Below the pieces are notes generated by a model that was not told the DNA's origin, made no database searches, and saw nothing but the letters and a program-made list of their open reading frames with translations. This document shows, one piece after another, positions 13,095 to 24,749 of a DNA stretch of 64,000 nt. Numbering within the stretch: the first letter of the stretch is position 1; each line of letters opens with the position of its first letter. This stretch comes from Marasmius tenuissimus (Eukaryota > Basidiomycota > Agaricomycetes > Agaricales > Marasmiaceae): the NCBI GenBank assembly GCA_029532415.1, contig JAQOTA010000050.1, positions 4,712,001 through 4,776,000 of the forward strand. The letters run 5' to 3'. A program made the translations under genes and the position numbers.

Positions 13095-14911
13095 ATGCTC
13101 TGTGCGGCCTCATACTTCATTCTCCTCGTCGTATTCGCCCATTCCCATCTTCAGGCCCGAGCCGCCTCTAGTTATCCCCTCGAGTTTGTCGATCCAAATT
13201 ACATTGCAAGTAGGCAATTCGACATTAGTACCCATCGGGCTGGAACGACGATCGAGCGTTGGGCTCTTGAGTTTTCGGGCAGAGGACCATGGTGTATGTT
13301 TTATACCTTCACGATAGAAAACAGGGCGACTGACTGTCCTCTAGCTGTCACCAATACAACTGTAACTCCTCCATCTGGGGACAAACATGATTACATGAGT
13401 TGGATAACACAGTAAGTTTTTTAGAAAGAGGTTCAAGGGTACCTTACACGGTTTGGTTCTATAGCTCTTGGCCAAATTGCACTGGGGTGACCAATGTTAC
13501 CCTGACGGCGGACAACGGTAGGACTTTACTCGACCTCTGAGCGTACTATTTATCGACACCATGCTCACAGAGTGGCAATTCTGTCCTCACGTCGACCGCC
13601 CCGAAGAAAATCCAGACGCGGTGAAAGTCAATATCGCCAGCATCTCTTCATTCAACGATCTCGCCGATGCGGTCCTCTACAATTCCATTGCCTCTGCAAT
13701 CTCCAGGGCCAATCGTGATGTTTATTCGAATCGTGCAGGTAAGTGATTCAAGCCTTTGGGTACGCTGTACAGGTCACTGATTCTTCCAACGTAACAGTTT
13801 CCCATCTCAATATGTGGTTTCTAGATCCAGAGAAGAGAATGAATCCCAACCTCAACTATGCTCAAATGAAACGGGGACCTAAAGGTCTTCTGGGTCAATA
13901 CGGCGGAGTCATGTTTGTCTACGCCAATTCTTGAAGCGCAAACTCTAATCTCGACGTTGCAGGGAGCTGAGGGGTATCGTGAAAATCGCCTCAGGAATAT
14001 CGATCCTTCGAGTGAGCAAGAACGATCACTACACGCCCGCCATAGACCAAGGCATGGCGACATGGTGTAATCAGTATATTCAGTGGTTGGGTAACAATAT
14101 TCAAGGCGTACGGGAAAGCCTTGCAATCAAGTAAGTCATACCATCTACCGCCGCCCCCAGAGACCTTATCCACGCCAGTTATCATGGCTCGGCCTTTCAT
14201 GCACAGCTTGCGGCCCTCAAATTGATTGCAAACGACCAGAGCGGTGCCCTTCAGTCCATTGACGTTTTTTTCAACGGCAAATTCATGAATCAAATCGACA
14301 ACAGTGGCGAACAGGTGGGTGAGGCGTCGCAGGCTGCTCGACTCTCGGGCTTATGAGACCTTTCCAGCCTTTGGAACGAGACAGCGGGCCAGAGGCGCAG
14401 CATCACCGTACGCAAAATATTGCAGCCCTCATTGTGAGTCCTCCCACAATACACCCATGGTCCCAAATTCAGGTAGATCAATCAGGCTCTCGCTCGGCTT
14501 GCGAAATTCATAGACCCCTCTTCCACCTACTGGAATAAGACCACCACCCAGGGAGGGTCTATTCAGTCCGCTCTCCGCTTCGCTATGGGAACGGCAGAGA
14601 GATCGCAGGTAGCTAATGACACGCGCGATCTTGCGAATTCTGTGGCTGCGGTCGCGTCTACCTTCGGGGACCCGGACGGGAAGTACGAAGCTTTTCTATC
14701 TAAGGCAGATCCTGGTTATGTGCGCCAGCCTTACTTCTTTTGGAATCAACCTTTGTCCGGCGGGGATGAGGACCGTGATCGACAAAACATGACAGGTCGA
14801 CCGCGCGCGAACGGCGCTGGAGGAGGTTGTAGGAATTGGTTTACGACAGACTCTACGTATACGTTCCTAGTGGTTGTCGGCATTCTGTCGGCCGCTGGGT
14901 TATTCTTCTGA
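13095..14911 (+). CDS. Secreted alginate-lyase-fold protein (PF05426 type)
   Basis: Predicted secreted polysaccharide-lyase-like protein with a C-terminal hydrophobic anchor. The ATG at 13095 gives a signal peptide, MLCAASYFILLVVFAHS. After splicing, conserved blocks of the fungal alginate-lyase family appear in order: TTVTPPSGDKHDYMSW, SWPNCTGV, FNDLADAVLYNSIA, MWFLDPEKRMNPNLNYAQM, GIVKIASGISILRVS, DQGMATWCNQYIQWLG, SYHGSAFHAQLAALKLIAND, SGEQ-PLE, FIDPSSTYWNKTTTQGGSIQ, and KADPGYVRQPYFFWNQPL. About eight introns of roughly 45-60 nt are needed. The tail is Gly/Arg-rich and ends in YTFLVVVGILSAAGLFF, so it may be GPI- or membrane-anchored. Substrates in wood- or litter-decay fungi are unknown for this family; real alginate is unlikely. 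An earlier in-frame ATG at 13050 was rejected because it would bury the signal peptide. Confidence 0.82.
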
Positions 14912-16972
14912 TACACCTTCGGGAAGTGTCCATCCATCTGCTGACACGAAATTTATGGGACAGACAATACGCATGATCTCCTGTATGTTATTAAGGACTA
15001 ATTGAAGATGGGGCCTGTCGACTCCGAGGACTCACAAACGAGCTCCTCGAAGACTAAGCATCCCTAATAGACACATCCGAATTGTGGAAGGCTGGTGGCT
15101 GATAACTCAGACTAGGGGTTACAACGCGTGGTCGACTCCTGAGGGCACATCAACCCGAACATAACCAGATATTCTTATCTCTCGACTGCGTCCCAAATGC
15201 GTACCACAGCAAGGTTGAGATCTTGAGATCGCCTGCTCGCTTCGACTTTCTTCATCGTAGTGGGTCCAAGGACGTTGTGTTGTTTACCGTGGAGGCGCCG
15301 TACCGCACAAATCTAGAGTCCATAACTGTCGTCAAGAATGGGCATCTCATCGAGCGAGTTGGCGCAAAGTAGACTAGTTGATACGAGAGTTCAATCTTAG
15401 TCTTCACGGTACATCATGGACATGGGGCACACTGGGGCCTCCTTCCAGAGTTCAAGAGAGAAAATTAGAGCGTTTGATTGAGCCATAGGGTCGAGACAAT
15501 TGCTAGGGATGTCTCGCCATTTCGATACATAGATACAGACTTCTCTATTGCGCCGAACCTGGTTCACCGAGAAGAAGAATATGCTCACTTCTGCTTGAGT
15601 TCAAACGCCCAAAAAGAAGTGGCCTTGAGGGTAGTAAGTCGTGCCCTTCATCCGTAGATAGTATTGATGACTCTAGTGTGTTCATTCACTTCTATTGTGT
15701 TTCCCCGCTCAGTTCCGGATGGGCTTTGCCCCATGGATAAATAGCGAGTCCAGTATTTGGTCAAGGCATCCTCATTTTCTTTGATCATGCTTACCCACAG
15801 AGTCACCTTAGTCCTCCTCAATGATGTTTGCGCCGCAAGCAACACGGCGACCATGGCGACTCCGCCCGGAGACGCAATTATGAACCAATGGGTTTAAAAT
15901 CTCGAAGTTGAATCAAGAACGAGCGACGTGTTAAGCTGTGAGAAGTCACGTTGTGCATAACCCCAGTCTGACGAACACTTTACCCTTCTCAATTGACGCA
16001 ATTCCCACAGAGATTCAACTGGAGTGGCTGCGGTCATTGGAACTCTTGCGTACTACGTGAATTCCAGGGTCCCGTGCAGTGGTGCTGCGTTGTAACCCAG
16101 CCTGCAAGTCCGAGTAAAACTCGAATGAAAGAAGATGGGGCCGCTTGACTGAATCCAACCCCGTTGTACGCCATTGTGCTTGGAAAGCAAATATACACAT
16201 GCGATAAACATCTCGTACAGGAGTGAGAGAACAGTAGGCTCCTGGAGGGTGCGAGATCGTCCCCGAGAGTCGAGATATGGTCGCTGGCAGACATTTCGAG
16301 GCATGTTCCGGGATATATGAGCGGCTTGAAGCTACAGTTGAAAGAGTGATTGGGATTTGAGGTTGGTGGGAATTAGACAAGGGATTCTCTGAAGTTGGGA
16401 CCACACAAGTATGCGGTGGTTTAACATATTTGAGATTGTTGCTCGTATGATGCAAACGCTCTCAGGAGGCTCGCATCCATAGCTCTATACTCCTCTAGTG
16501 TTCACAGGTAAGCTCTCCAGCAAGTCTCTAGACACTCGTCCACTGCACCATCTGAACCAATCGGATATGGACGGTCTTCGGTGTGCGATCAAAGCCGAAG
16601 TTCGAACTTTCGACCTATTCTTTGATTCTGGGTGTGAGTGAGGACCCGAGAGAGTGACACTGTGGCTTTTAGCCCCCCATTCTATCTGGCTAGCATTCGA
16701 TACCTTGGCTGCTTATGTTGTTTGGAGAGGGAGTGAGGAGTGAGGGGGACAGGGTAGTAGTATCACGTGCCCCACTGTGGGGAAGGAGAAATTCAATTTC
16801 AAAATTGATTCAAACAAGTTACCCGATTCGGACGAGTCGCCTGACCTTCCCCGCGTCGTTCAAGCACAACCATGACACGGATTCCGGTTATGTCCAGTAC
16901 CCGCAAGACCTTTTATATTCACGATTTCTATTCAACTCCTCCTCAACCTGAAACTCTCCATTCTCATCCACC
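14912..16972. other. Intergenic region without recognisable genes
   Basis: About 2 kb. Only short frames are present (minus 15397-15588, 15648-15854 and 16015-16455; plus 16715-16951), none with family signatures or a matching exon partner. The 15648-15854 frame starts in good context (cgccATGg) but has no splice donor before its stop. A T/A-rich ttttatattc at 16911-16920 could serve the nitronate monooxygenase gene. Confidence 0.4.
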
Positions 16973-18299
16973 ATGGCAGTAATCTCGACGCCCATAACGA
17001 AGATGTTCAACATCGCTCACCCAGTCATCCTAGCCGGGATGAATGTCGCTTCGGGTCAGTTCCTCTCCTAAATGGATGGGGAAACAAATGAACTGAAGTA
17101 ATACCAGGTCCTGAGCTCGTCGCAGCTGTAACTAATGCAGGAGGACTTGGTGTCCTTGGTGGATTGGGATACACCCCCAAACAGCTGCGCCAACAGATAC
17201 ACGAAATCAAAGGCTATTTGAAGGACAAGAACGCGCCGTTTGGCGTGGATCTTGCCCTTCCTCAGGTCGGTGGAAGTGCCAGGAAAACTAATGTGCGTAT
17301 CCTGTTGCTGGTCTCCTTTGTCTCTCGACTGAGGCGGGGCTGTTGCATAGTACGATTACACCAAGGGGCAGCTCCCCGAGCTCATTGACGTTATCATCGA
17401 GGAAGGCTCTAAGCTCTTCGTCTGTGCTATCGGTATCCCCCCACGATGGGCCGTGGAGAAATTGCACAAGGCCGGTATACCCGTCATGAACATGGTTGGT
17501 CACCCGAAGCACGTCGGAAAAGCCCTCTCAGTTGGCGTGGACATCATCTGTGCGCAAGCTGGAGAGGGAGGAGGGCACACTGGCGATCTGCCGGCCAGTG
17601 TCCTCATTCCTGCTTGCGTCGATGCCGCAAAAGGAAAGAAAAGCGAGCTGACTGGTGGGCCTGTATATGTTGTTGGTGCCGGTGCTGTCTACGACGGTCG
17701 TAGTTTGGCTGCAAACCTGATGTGGGGTGCTCAAGCAGTCTGTGAGTCACGGTCCAACCAGTGGCGGCCGTTTACTTACAATCTACTTCCGTAGGGGTGG
17801 GCACGAGATTCGTCGCGTCGGTAGAAGCCGGTGCTCCGAAAATTCACAAAGATAGCCTCGTCAAAAGTACCCACGAGGATAACGCCCGTACTGTCATTTT
17901 CTCCGGCAGGCCGTTGCGAGTTTACAAGACACCATACGTTGAAGAATGGTCTGTTGCTATCTTTGTACCTCAGACCCAATCTGATTGAGTATCACATCTT
18001 CCCAGGGAAACCAAACGGCAGGATGAGATTGAGAAACTTACAAGCCAGGGTATCATCCCCGTCGAGCATGACCTCAAGAATCACCCTGAAAGAAGTATGG
18101 AAGCCCGCGGCTGGCTCATGGGAAGAGTTGCAGCACTTATCACAGAAGTCCTTCCTGCAAAGGTGCGTCTAAAGCTCACGAATTCATCTCCACTGCGTCC
18201 TCATTGGATCCACTTTAGACTATCGTTGAGAACATGGTGAACGAGGCAGCTGATCTGTTGAGATCCAAAGCTGCGTTGGTCAAGGGGGCGAAACTCTAA
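16973..18299 (+). CDS. Nitronate monooxygenase (2-nitropropane dioxygenase family)
   Basis: FMN-dependent TIM-barrel enzyme that oxidises alkyl nitronates, probably a detoxification function in the cytosol or peroxisome. The start MAVISTPITKMFNIAHPVIL is followed, after a short intron, by GPELVAAVTNAGGLGVLGGL. Next come APFGVDLALPQVGG, SKLFVCAIGIPPRWAVEKLH, GVDIICAQAGEGGGHTGD (flavin-phosphate and active-site region), GPVYVVGAGAVYDGRSLAAN and VGTRFVASVEAGAP, all hallmarks of the family. The last exons give ARGWLMGRVAALITEVLPAK and end KGAKL at 18299. There are about five short introns. The gene converges with the methionine aminopeptidase gene, with only 56 bp between stop codons, so 3' UTRs probably overlap. 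Confidence 0.92.
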
Positions 18300-18355
18300 A
18301 CTTGTTGTACAATCTTCCAATCATGATTCCTATTTATTATGACCCCTGACCAACA

Positions 18356-19792
18356 TCACTGTGTCAGAATATCTACGCCAGTCTCCGTTATGAGAATCAT
18401 ATGTTCTGCTTGAGCAGCCCTAGCACAGTTCTGAACCAGTCGTATCAGAAATTGAACGGCTTCAGGCAAGGAATGTGTTAATGCAGAACACACCTCTGTG
18501 CTGGCAGTCCACCCGTCAGGAAACAGCCACCCACTTGGGTCTCTCCCCTGTATGATGATTGGCTGAAAGAAGATTAAACCTTCTTTCATCGTATCGTAAA
18601 TAACTGGCACCGACCTCTATCGTGAAACAATGCCCGGGCTGCATGACACCCGGCTCGTCATTCACTAGAGAACCTGCATTCAGTACCTTCATTTGTACAC
18701 GTACTTTCGACTCACAGTGATGCCAAATCCAGGGGGGTTGATGAAACTCTGTCCCGATTCCATGCCCGCTAAACTGCTGTGATATGCAGAAATCCATCCC
18801 CCGATAGGGCTTTTTGACGAGGTCATGAATAGCGCGTCCGATGTTTTTGAAAGGCTGGCCGGGACCACAAGCATCGATGCCTGTTTGTAAGGTTTTGTTT
18901 GTTATCTCACACAAGTTGCGGCCAGGTTGATCCTATCCAAGGAAGTTGTTTAGCGGCGGCCGAACGCAACGACGCGACAAGAGCTTACCACGTCTCCAAC
19001 AAGCCATGTCTGGGAGGTGTCCCCATGGTATCCGTCGAGATACACGGTAATATCAATGTTAACAATGTCTCCGTCTTCTAATGGGCGACTATGAAGCTCA
19101 ATGGGCTGGATTCATCGCGAACGACTGAATTCGGTCGACTCACCCGTCCGGTATTCCGTGAACGATTATGTTGTTGACGCTGATTATCGTTAGTGAGATT
19201 GAGCTAGAGAGATTACTTGCAGCTACCTGGTACAACACGACCTGGGGAACCCTTTGTAGTGCAGAGGAGACGGATACGCGCCACGAGAAAGGATGTATTC
19301 ATGTATAGCCTGGTCGATTTCGTTCGTCGTTACACCAGCCTACAGAGCAATCATGTTATGGACCTCCGAGCTCTGTAAGCATCGACTCACCTTGACCAGA
19401 GAACCAGAAAACTCCCGAACATTGCTTGCCAATCTTGCTGACCGTCGCAAATTCTCCTCTTCTAATCCACCAAGACGTATCAATTTCTCTTGTTTGGCCG
19501 ATGTGACATGCCCAGACGTCACGTATGGAGGTTTATGGATTGAGTTTGGAACGTGTCGATGCGTCAAATGGGATACACCGAAAACGAAAGGTTCCTCTGG
19601 TAAGATTACGCTGTACGTGCCGAAGTTGTGAGTATCATCTTCCTCTGCTTCGCGTCCGGATTGTGAAAAACTCGTGAAGCATCGTTTAGGGAGATTGAAA
19701 GTCAAAGTATGATGTTGAGAGGCCCGCGTTTTGAGGGAAGAGGTGACGCGCTTGGCTGCGGCAAAAGCTCGAGGGAGGTGAAAGAATGGCAT
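18356..19792 (-). CDS. Methionine aminopeptidase, type I, mitochondrial (MetAP1D-like)
   Basis: Dinuclear-metal enzyme removing N-terminal Met from nascent proteins. The chosen start at 19792 gives [20 protein letters not shown] plus a basic, Ser/Thr-rich leader fitting mitochondrial targeting, and the zinc-finger domain of cytosolic MetAP1 is absent. Family motifs follow: [46 protein letters not shown] (substrate His), [20 protein letters not shown] (two metal-binding Asp), [14 protein letters not shown] (metal His), GHCFTIE (metal Glu), WTASTE and [14 protein letters not shown] (metal Glu). Introns were read near 18378-18440 and 18555-18610 because unspliced frames break these motifs. All expected metal ligands are present, so the enzyme should be active. 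Confidence 0.9.
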
Positions 19793-20219
19793 CAACCTTG
19801 AGACGCAGCGATCCGGCAGACAATTTCTATATATGGGGATGTTCTCCCGCTCGCACCCTTCCGCCCATCTTCCGGATAGGTTTCTTTGCGGCAGGTCAAT
19901 TACATGGTAGGGCATCAAGATCCAGCTTGAGATTTCTTAGACAAAAGACGAGGGTCATACATACTGTGGGCCAGAAGAATTATTTGCAGCTTTTTAGGAG
20001 GTTCATTGTGTATTCCTGTCCTTCTCTAGCTGTAGCCTACTGAACAAATCATACTTCCCTACTTACCCAGAAAGGGCGGGCCCCGAATATCTCTGATGCG
20101 TCGGGGGTTGATCTGATTATGATCTGGTCTTGTCGTTAGCTAGACTACTGGTACAATACAACACATGAAGTCATGGAGACGTGGGGGAAAGGGGAAGAAT
20201 TCCATTGGAAATTGAGGTC
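19793..20219. other. Intergenic region upstream of the methionine aminopeptidase gene
   Basis: About 430 bp between the MetAP start and the 3' end of the nucleoporin gene, both on the minus strand. I see no gene or clear core promoter element here. Confidence 0.4.
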
Positions 20220-22106
20220 CTACCTCAGTTCCAGAGGCGGAATCCAATCTGGGACTTTCCCCCACTCAAACTTCTCTGCCTTGAATACTTCGATCACGTC
20301 CTTCGGAACCACCTCAGAGAGGTAATTCCCTGGTAGCTGGGCATCGTATGGACACTTCCCAGCAACGTAAGACTTGGCCATGGCCGCTTTAAAGTCTGGC
20401 GCGGAGTTGGTACTCTTCTGAGGGGCAGGTGGGTTCGCAAAGCCGCCTCCACCTCCAAAAGATGAGGATCCAAAAGCGCTGGTCGTATTAGACGACCCGA
20501 AGGCTGAAGGGGCAGACGAGGTATTGTTGCCGAAGGCAGACACGGGAGGCGCCGATCCGAAGACGGAGGTTGGTTGTGTGGGCGCCGCTGGGGTAGACCC
20601 CGAACCAAAAGCTGAGGCAGCCGGGGGTGCTGAGCCAAATGCAGATGTGGTGACGGGTGCTGTAGAACCGAAGACTCCTCCAGAAGGCGCTGAGGAACCA
20701 AAACTTCCAGTTCCCGACGCCTGAGCACCGAATGCTGAAGGCGTCGATGTGGTATTGGTCGTGACCGTACCAAAAGTTCCACCGCCCCCGAACGTGGCAG
20801 TGGGGGTGGAGTTGGACGGTGTCCCAAATGCGGAGGGGGCAGCACCTCCGAAAGCGTTCGCTTGTCCACTGGTATTGGCGAAACCAGCGAAACCACCCCC
20901 ACCGGATGAATTCGCCGCGGGTGTGGAGCTCGCACCAAACGCACTTGGGCCACCACTGGCGAAAGCCCCAAACGCTCCTGTGGTGGCCGGTTTAATGAGA
21001 GAGTTGGTGGGTTGAGATGACTGCCCAAAAACGGAGGTGGGCTGAGAGGGCTGACCAAATGCGGAGTTGGTTTGGGTCGGTTGTCCAAAAGCAGACGTTG
21101 CCGGCTGACCAAACGTGGAATTGGGCTGCGACCCTTGCCCAAAGACGGAGGTAGAGGGCTGAGAAGCTTGGCCGAATCCCGACTGCGGTTGCCCCAACGA
21201 CGGCTTGCCAAAGGCACTGCCAGCTGCGGCGCCAAATGCAGAGGAACTAGTGTTGCCAAAAGCGCTCGTTGAGTTATTTGCACCGAAAGGACTACTTGTC
21301 GATCCAAGGGCTGAGTTATTGGATCCAAAAGCCCCACCACTTGCAGCGGGCCCACTGATCGAGTTGTTCAGCATTGAAGTAACACTACTTTGCTTCAATG
21401 CTTGATCATAGGCTTGTTGAATGTTATTTCGCGCATCCTAAAGCCAGTATGAGCTGGCGATAATGAACACAACCAAATTTACGCACCGAAATGACCTTAT
21501 CGGCATTGGATATTCTTTCGGATTCATATTGCATCTAAGCACGTCTCATTGTCAGTTTTCTGTATTAGCGTCGTGCCCCAATCCTGAAAAAAGAAACACG
21601 GCACTTGCATACTGATTCGCATTCCCTGCTTTAATCGCACTCGCAGCTTTGCATCGCATCTCTTCGTAAGATTCATCCAGCCCGGATATGAGATTGGTCT
21701 CATATTTCGCTGCACCGTATGAGGACAGAGGCCATAGAGGTTTGTCCTGTTGCGGGGTAAGATCGCTTCTCATAGAGTCGACACTACGAGCAGCGATTTT
21801 AGACTTAAAAAAGGGAAGAGGATATCTCGACGCACGTAAAGAGCGTAGTTGTGGTATTAGCAGCATTATTGTTCGTACTGCTTGCGGCTCTATTCCAGGA
21901 TTGATCTACAGTCTCATTAAAGTCGGTTAAAGTAGAGATAATAGGATACGCACTTCCAAAACTCCCTTGTACCTGTCCTCCTGCTGGGTGCTCATTTCGA
22001 CACTTATCACCGAAGCGGCACTGTCCTTTCAGGAAGAATGTACATATTGCCTACGCGCAGACGTGAGTGATTGAAGGAACAGGAGCCGAGGGTATTTATT
22101 CACCAT
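20220..22106 (-). CDS. NUP42: CCCH zinc-finger FG nucleoporin (Nup42/Amo1/NUPL2-like)
   Basis: Cytoplasmic-side nucleoporin acting with Gle1 and Dbp5 in mRNA export. The N-terminus carries one CCCH finger ([19 protein letters not shown], spacing C-x7-C-x5-C-x3-H) near 21990-22045. A middle region includes a helical segment ([20 protein letters not shown] in one unspliced frame). The region 20400-21400 is a long FG domain with dozens of SAFG, SVFG, GAFG and STFG repeats. The C-terminal motif [16 protein letters not shown] resembles the Gle1-binding motif of NUPL2. The start is inferred: an ATG at 22104-22106 is followed at once by a 53-nt intron (gtgaat to cgcgtag, 22051-22103), giving [10 protein letters not shown]. 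No better in-frame ATG precedes the finger. It is divergent from uL13m, 170 bp apart, probably sharing a bidirectional promoter. Confidence 0.85.
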
Positions 22107-22276
22107 CGAGGGAGTATCAAGAAGAAGGAACGAATGAGAGGAAGATGAGCAAAGTCTGTATACTTGCTAAGTGTCGCCTGTCTCGGATATACACAGCTGT
22201 GGTGGTGAAGGGTACAACCTGGTACAACGGAGGAGAATGTGACTCGTCACACACACCATCACACTTTTCTCCCTCC

Positions 22277-22973
22277 ATGTCTCAAGCAGTCGGAAATGTT
22301 CGTCCTCCTATTCTTGGATTGCAGATACCTCATAGGCTTACTATTTCGTGTAGACTGCTCTTGCATATGCAAGGGTATGGCACCAAGTTGACGCCTCGAA
22401 CCGCGTTCTTGGAAAATTGGCGGAACGCATCGCGTTGGTTTTGATGGGCAAGCACAAGCCCATCTACGATCCCAGCGGTGAGCTCTCTATACTTCATAAT
22501 GGACACTGCACTGACTTTAAGAGCCAGTTGACTGCGGCGACTATGTCGTTATCACTAATTGCACCAAAATACGGGTTTCAGGAAGAAAAGAACAGTCGCT
22601 CTTATACCGCCGACACACAATGTACCCTGGTGGCCTGAAGGAAACTCCGTACGAGGATATGATGAGAAAAAAGCCGGAAGAGGTGCGTATGATTGTTTTT
22701 CTCGCCTGAATATTGGCTGAAGGACGTCAAACGAAGATCATACGCCATGCAGTATCTGGAATGCTTCCCAAAAACAAACTTCGTGACCGACGACTAGAGC
22801 GACTCCGGATATTCCCCGGCAACGAAACCGGTATTCTTGGAGCGAATGTGATGCGCAGTTGGCATGATGGAACACTACCACAGGACTGGGACCCCACCAA
22901 GTTAGTGAAAGAAAGCCAGAGGATATTGCCCGCGAAGCTGCAAGACACAACCAAGCACATGACGGTTTCGTGA
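22277..22973 (+). CDS. Mitochondrial large-subunit ribosomal protein uL13m (MRPL13/MRPL23 family)
   Basis: Nuclear-encoded mitochondrial ribosomal protein of the bacterial L13 family. The start MSQAVGN joins, across an intron, to TALAYARVWHQVDASNRVLG and KLAERIALVLMGKHKPIYDP. After a second intron it continues DCGDYVVITNCTKIRVSGRK, RRHTMYPGGLKETPYEDMM and RKKPEE. After a third intron comes IIRHAVSGMLPKNKLRDRR and LERLRIFPGNE. These are the diagnostic L13 blocks (HKP.YDP, GD.V...N, YR.HT..PGG, AV.GMLP.N.L). The C-terminal extension (SWHDGTLPQDWDPTKL) is typical of mitochondrial rather than bacterial proteins. No long presequence is evident, as expected for this protein in fungi. Confidence 0.92.
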
Positions 22974-24749
22974 GCGTCCTTAGACCATAGACAAGTCATG
23001 TTTCCAGCAGAGTCACTTATAGGATCATCACCCCCTACGCTATTTCTTGGCTATAATATACTCTCGTTCTACTGGTTTCGTTGACTTGGTGTACTGTTCG
23101 GCCCTCATCAACCATTGCACTTTGTCGACATTTTCGTTGTTCCGAAGGTACGCCGCTTGGATGTTACACCTCAATGCAAGATTCACAAGAGATGATAGGG
23201 CTGACTATTGCATACCGTCCGCCGCTCCCTACGATGAATGCAGAAAGGGTCGTTCACGCCGACGCCCCGACGCAAATATCAGAAACTCCGTAAGTCCTGG
23301 AGTAGATATTTCGGGAAGAAAAGGAAGCAATCTTGAGGCCACCGATATCCCCGTTTCCGTCTTAATTAAGATGTTTCATCTAGGCAAGGCTTCTGCTCCA
23401 CGCGTCAAGTTCGCCATCTCAATGATTGGTACACGTCCTGGTTCCTTCAATGTTCTCAACTATGTATCTCCTATTCCCAGGAACGTCCAAACCCGGGAGT
23501 GAGAGAGTTGGGCCGTGGGGCCGTGGGGAGTGGACCTATCCTTTCAACTATGCAGTTGAACGTAGAAGAACAAATGGCATCAGAAAGTCGTGTCAACATT
23601 AGTGCCACCGTCGGAATTACTCCCTCGACGTCCCTGGACCCCTTGGGACCGTCCACGATCTCTATACTCGAGCACGCGTCTGCATTGTTGAGGGCCGCTG
23701 AACATTCGTCTTGATGCATCCTCACGTGTAACTTTTCTTATACTTGTGAATTATCATTGATACAATCCAGTATCTTTGTGATTACCCCTAGGACTCCCGA
23801 TGGACCCCTCTACATAGGACACTGGGTGCACTTGAGGGAAAACTTGGGGGGATCAAGGCGCTTGATCCGAGGCTCGCGCTTTTCTCCACGCGGACTGCCA
23901 CGAGTCGACCACGAGTCAGCCATGCGTTCGGGAGAGAGTGGCGCAGAAAGAAGGATTCTTCCATTGACGGCATCTCGAGGGATCATTACATGGTCTTTTA
24001 CATGGCCCTTTACATGGCCAGTGACTCTCAGTGATCATCGTAAGTATCGATCGTGAAGTTTCTAGAACCCATTTCCCGCAGAGGTAAGGAATTTCGCTGA
24101 CTAGAACGTAATAGTGGAAGAAAGCGCCGCAGGCAGGGGTTTGTCGGTTTCGAAAATGTGCTGTTCGCCCCTTTTCAGGAAGCCATAGGTTCGGTTTCGT
24201 GTTCGCAGTCGTTTTAGATTGGGGTAATACAACGAGGGTAGCCTAACATAAATAGATACATGGGTGGGGCAGGGAATACGGTATTGTATAATTACGGGGA
24301 AGTATTTTCATGTGAGCACGAAGTTCGTATATCATCATGGACGAGTCTCAAAAATACACGGTAACAGAAACAACAGCAGTAAGGCTATACTTCTGTTGGA
24401 AAGCACGGATAATCATCACAAGTATGCATCCTGCTGTCGTGATGGAGCTGGGGAGCGTGATGTGGCGTGTAGGTCTAGGCGCCATTGCTGTCGATTTGTG
24501 GAAGGAATGAGGGTGAGAAGTGGCACAGCTACAACCCACTAGGATGACCCCGGAGGCGTCGTGTGACGTATGGGGAATCAGGGATGGTGACCCAGATATG
24601 CGGGAGGGTGGACGAGTGGGTTGATGAAAACAGCTTCGATTTAGGCTTGCCCGTTCTCCTCCGTCAAATAGCGATAGGGATGCCGTACTATCGTCGCTGA
24701 AAGAGTGGGGGTTCGGGAGATGACCCGTCGGAGGTGGGGGATGAGTTCA
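22974..24749. other. Region with a possible unresolved small gene near 23,050-23,715 (+)
   Basis: A TATA-like ttggctataatatac lies at about 23046-23060. Downstream frames on the + strand (23081-23293 and 23384-23714) could be joined by a 49-nt gtaagt intron starting at about 23291. The last frame includes RVNISATVGITPSTSLDP and ends LEHASALLRAAEHSS. No family is recognised and the opposite strand at 23471-23725 is equally open, so the coding strand is uncertain. At 23991-24018 there is a short repeat of tacatggcc units. The rest of the region to 24749 shows nothing recognisable. Confidence 0.25.

Noticed and set aside
14290..14540. Apparent frameshift in the alginate-lyase-like gene
   Set aside because: Two normal introns restore the conserved SGEQ-PLE and FIDPSST blocks, so the gene is intact.
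16015..16455. Minus frame of 146 codons upstream of nitronate monooxygenase
   Set aside because: Three overlapping frames are open in the same place, composition is not protein-like and no splice partners exist.
20294..21355. 353-codon minus frame rich in Pro/Arg/Leu
   Set aside because: It is the shifted shadow of the FG-repeat region of the nucleoporin; repeats in the real frame stay open in others.
23991..24018. Short tacatggcc repeat
   Set aside because: Only about three imperfect units; too short to call a tandem repeat locus.
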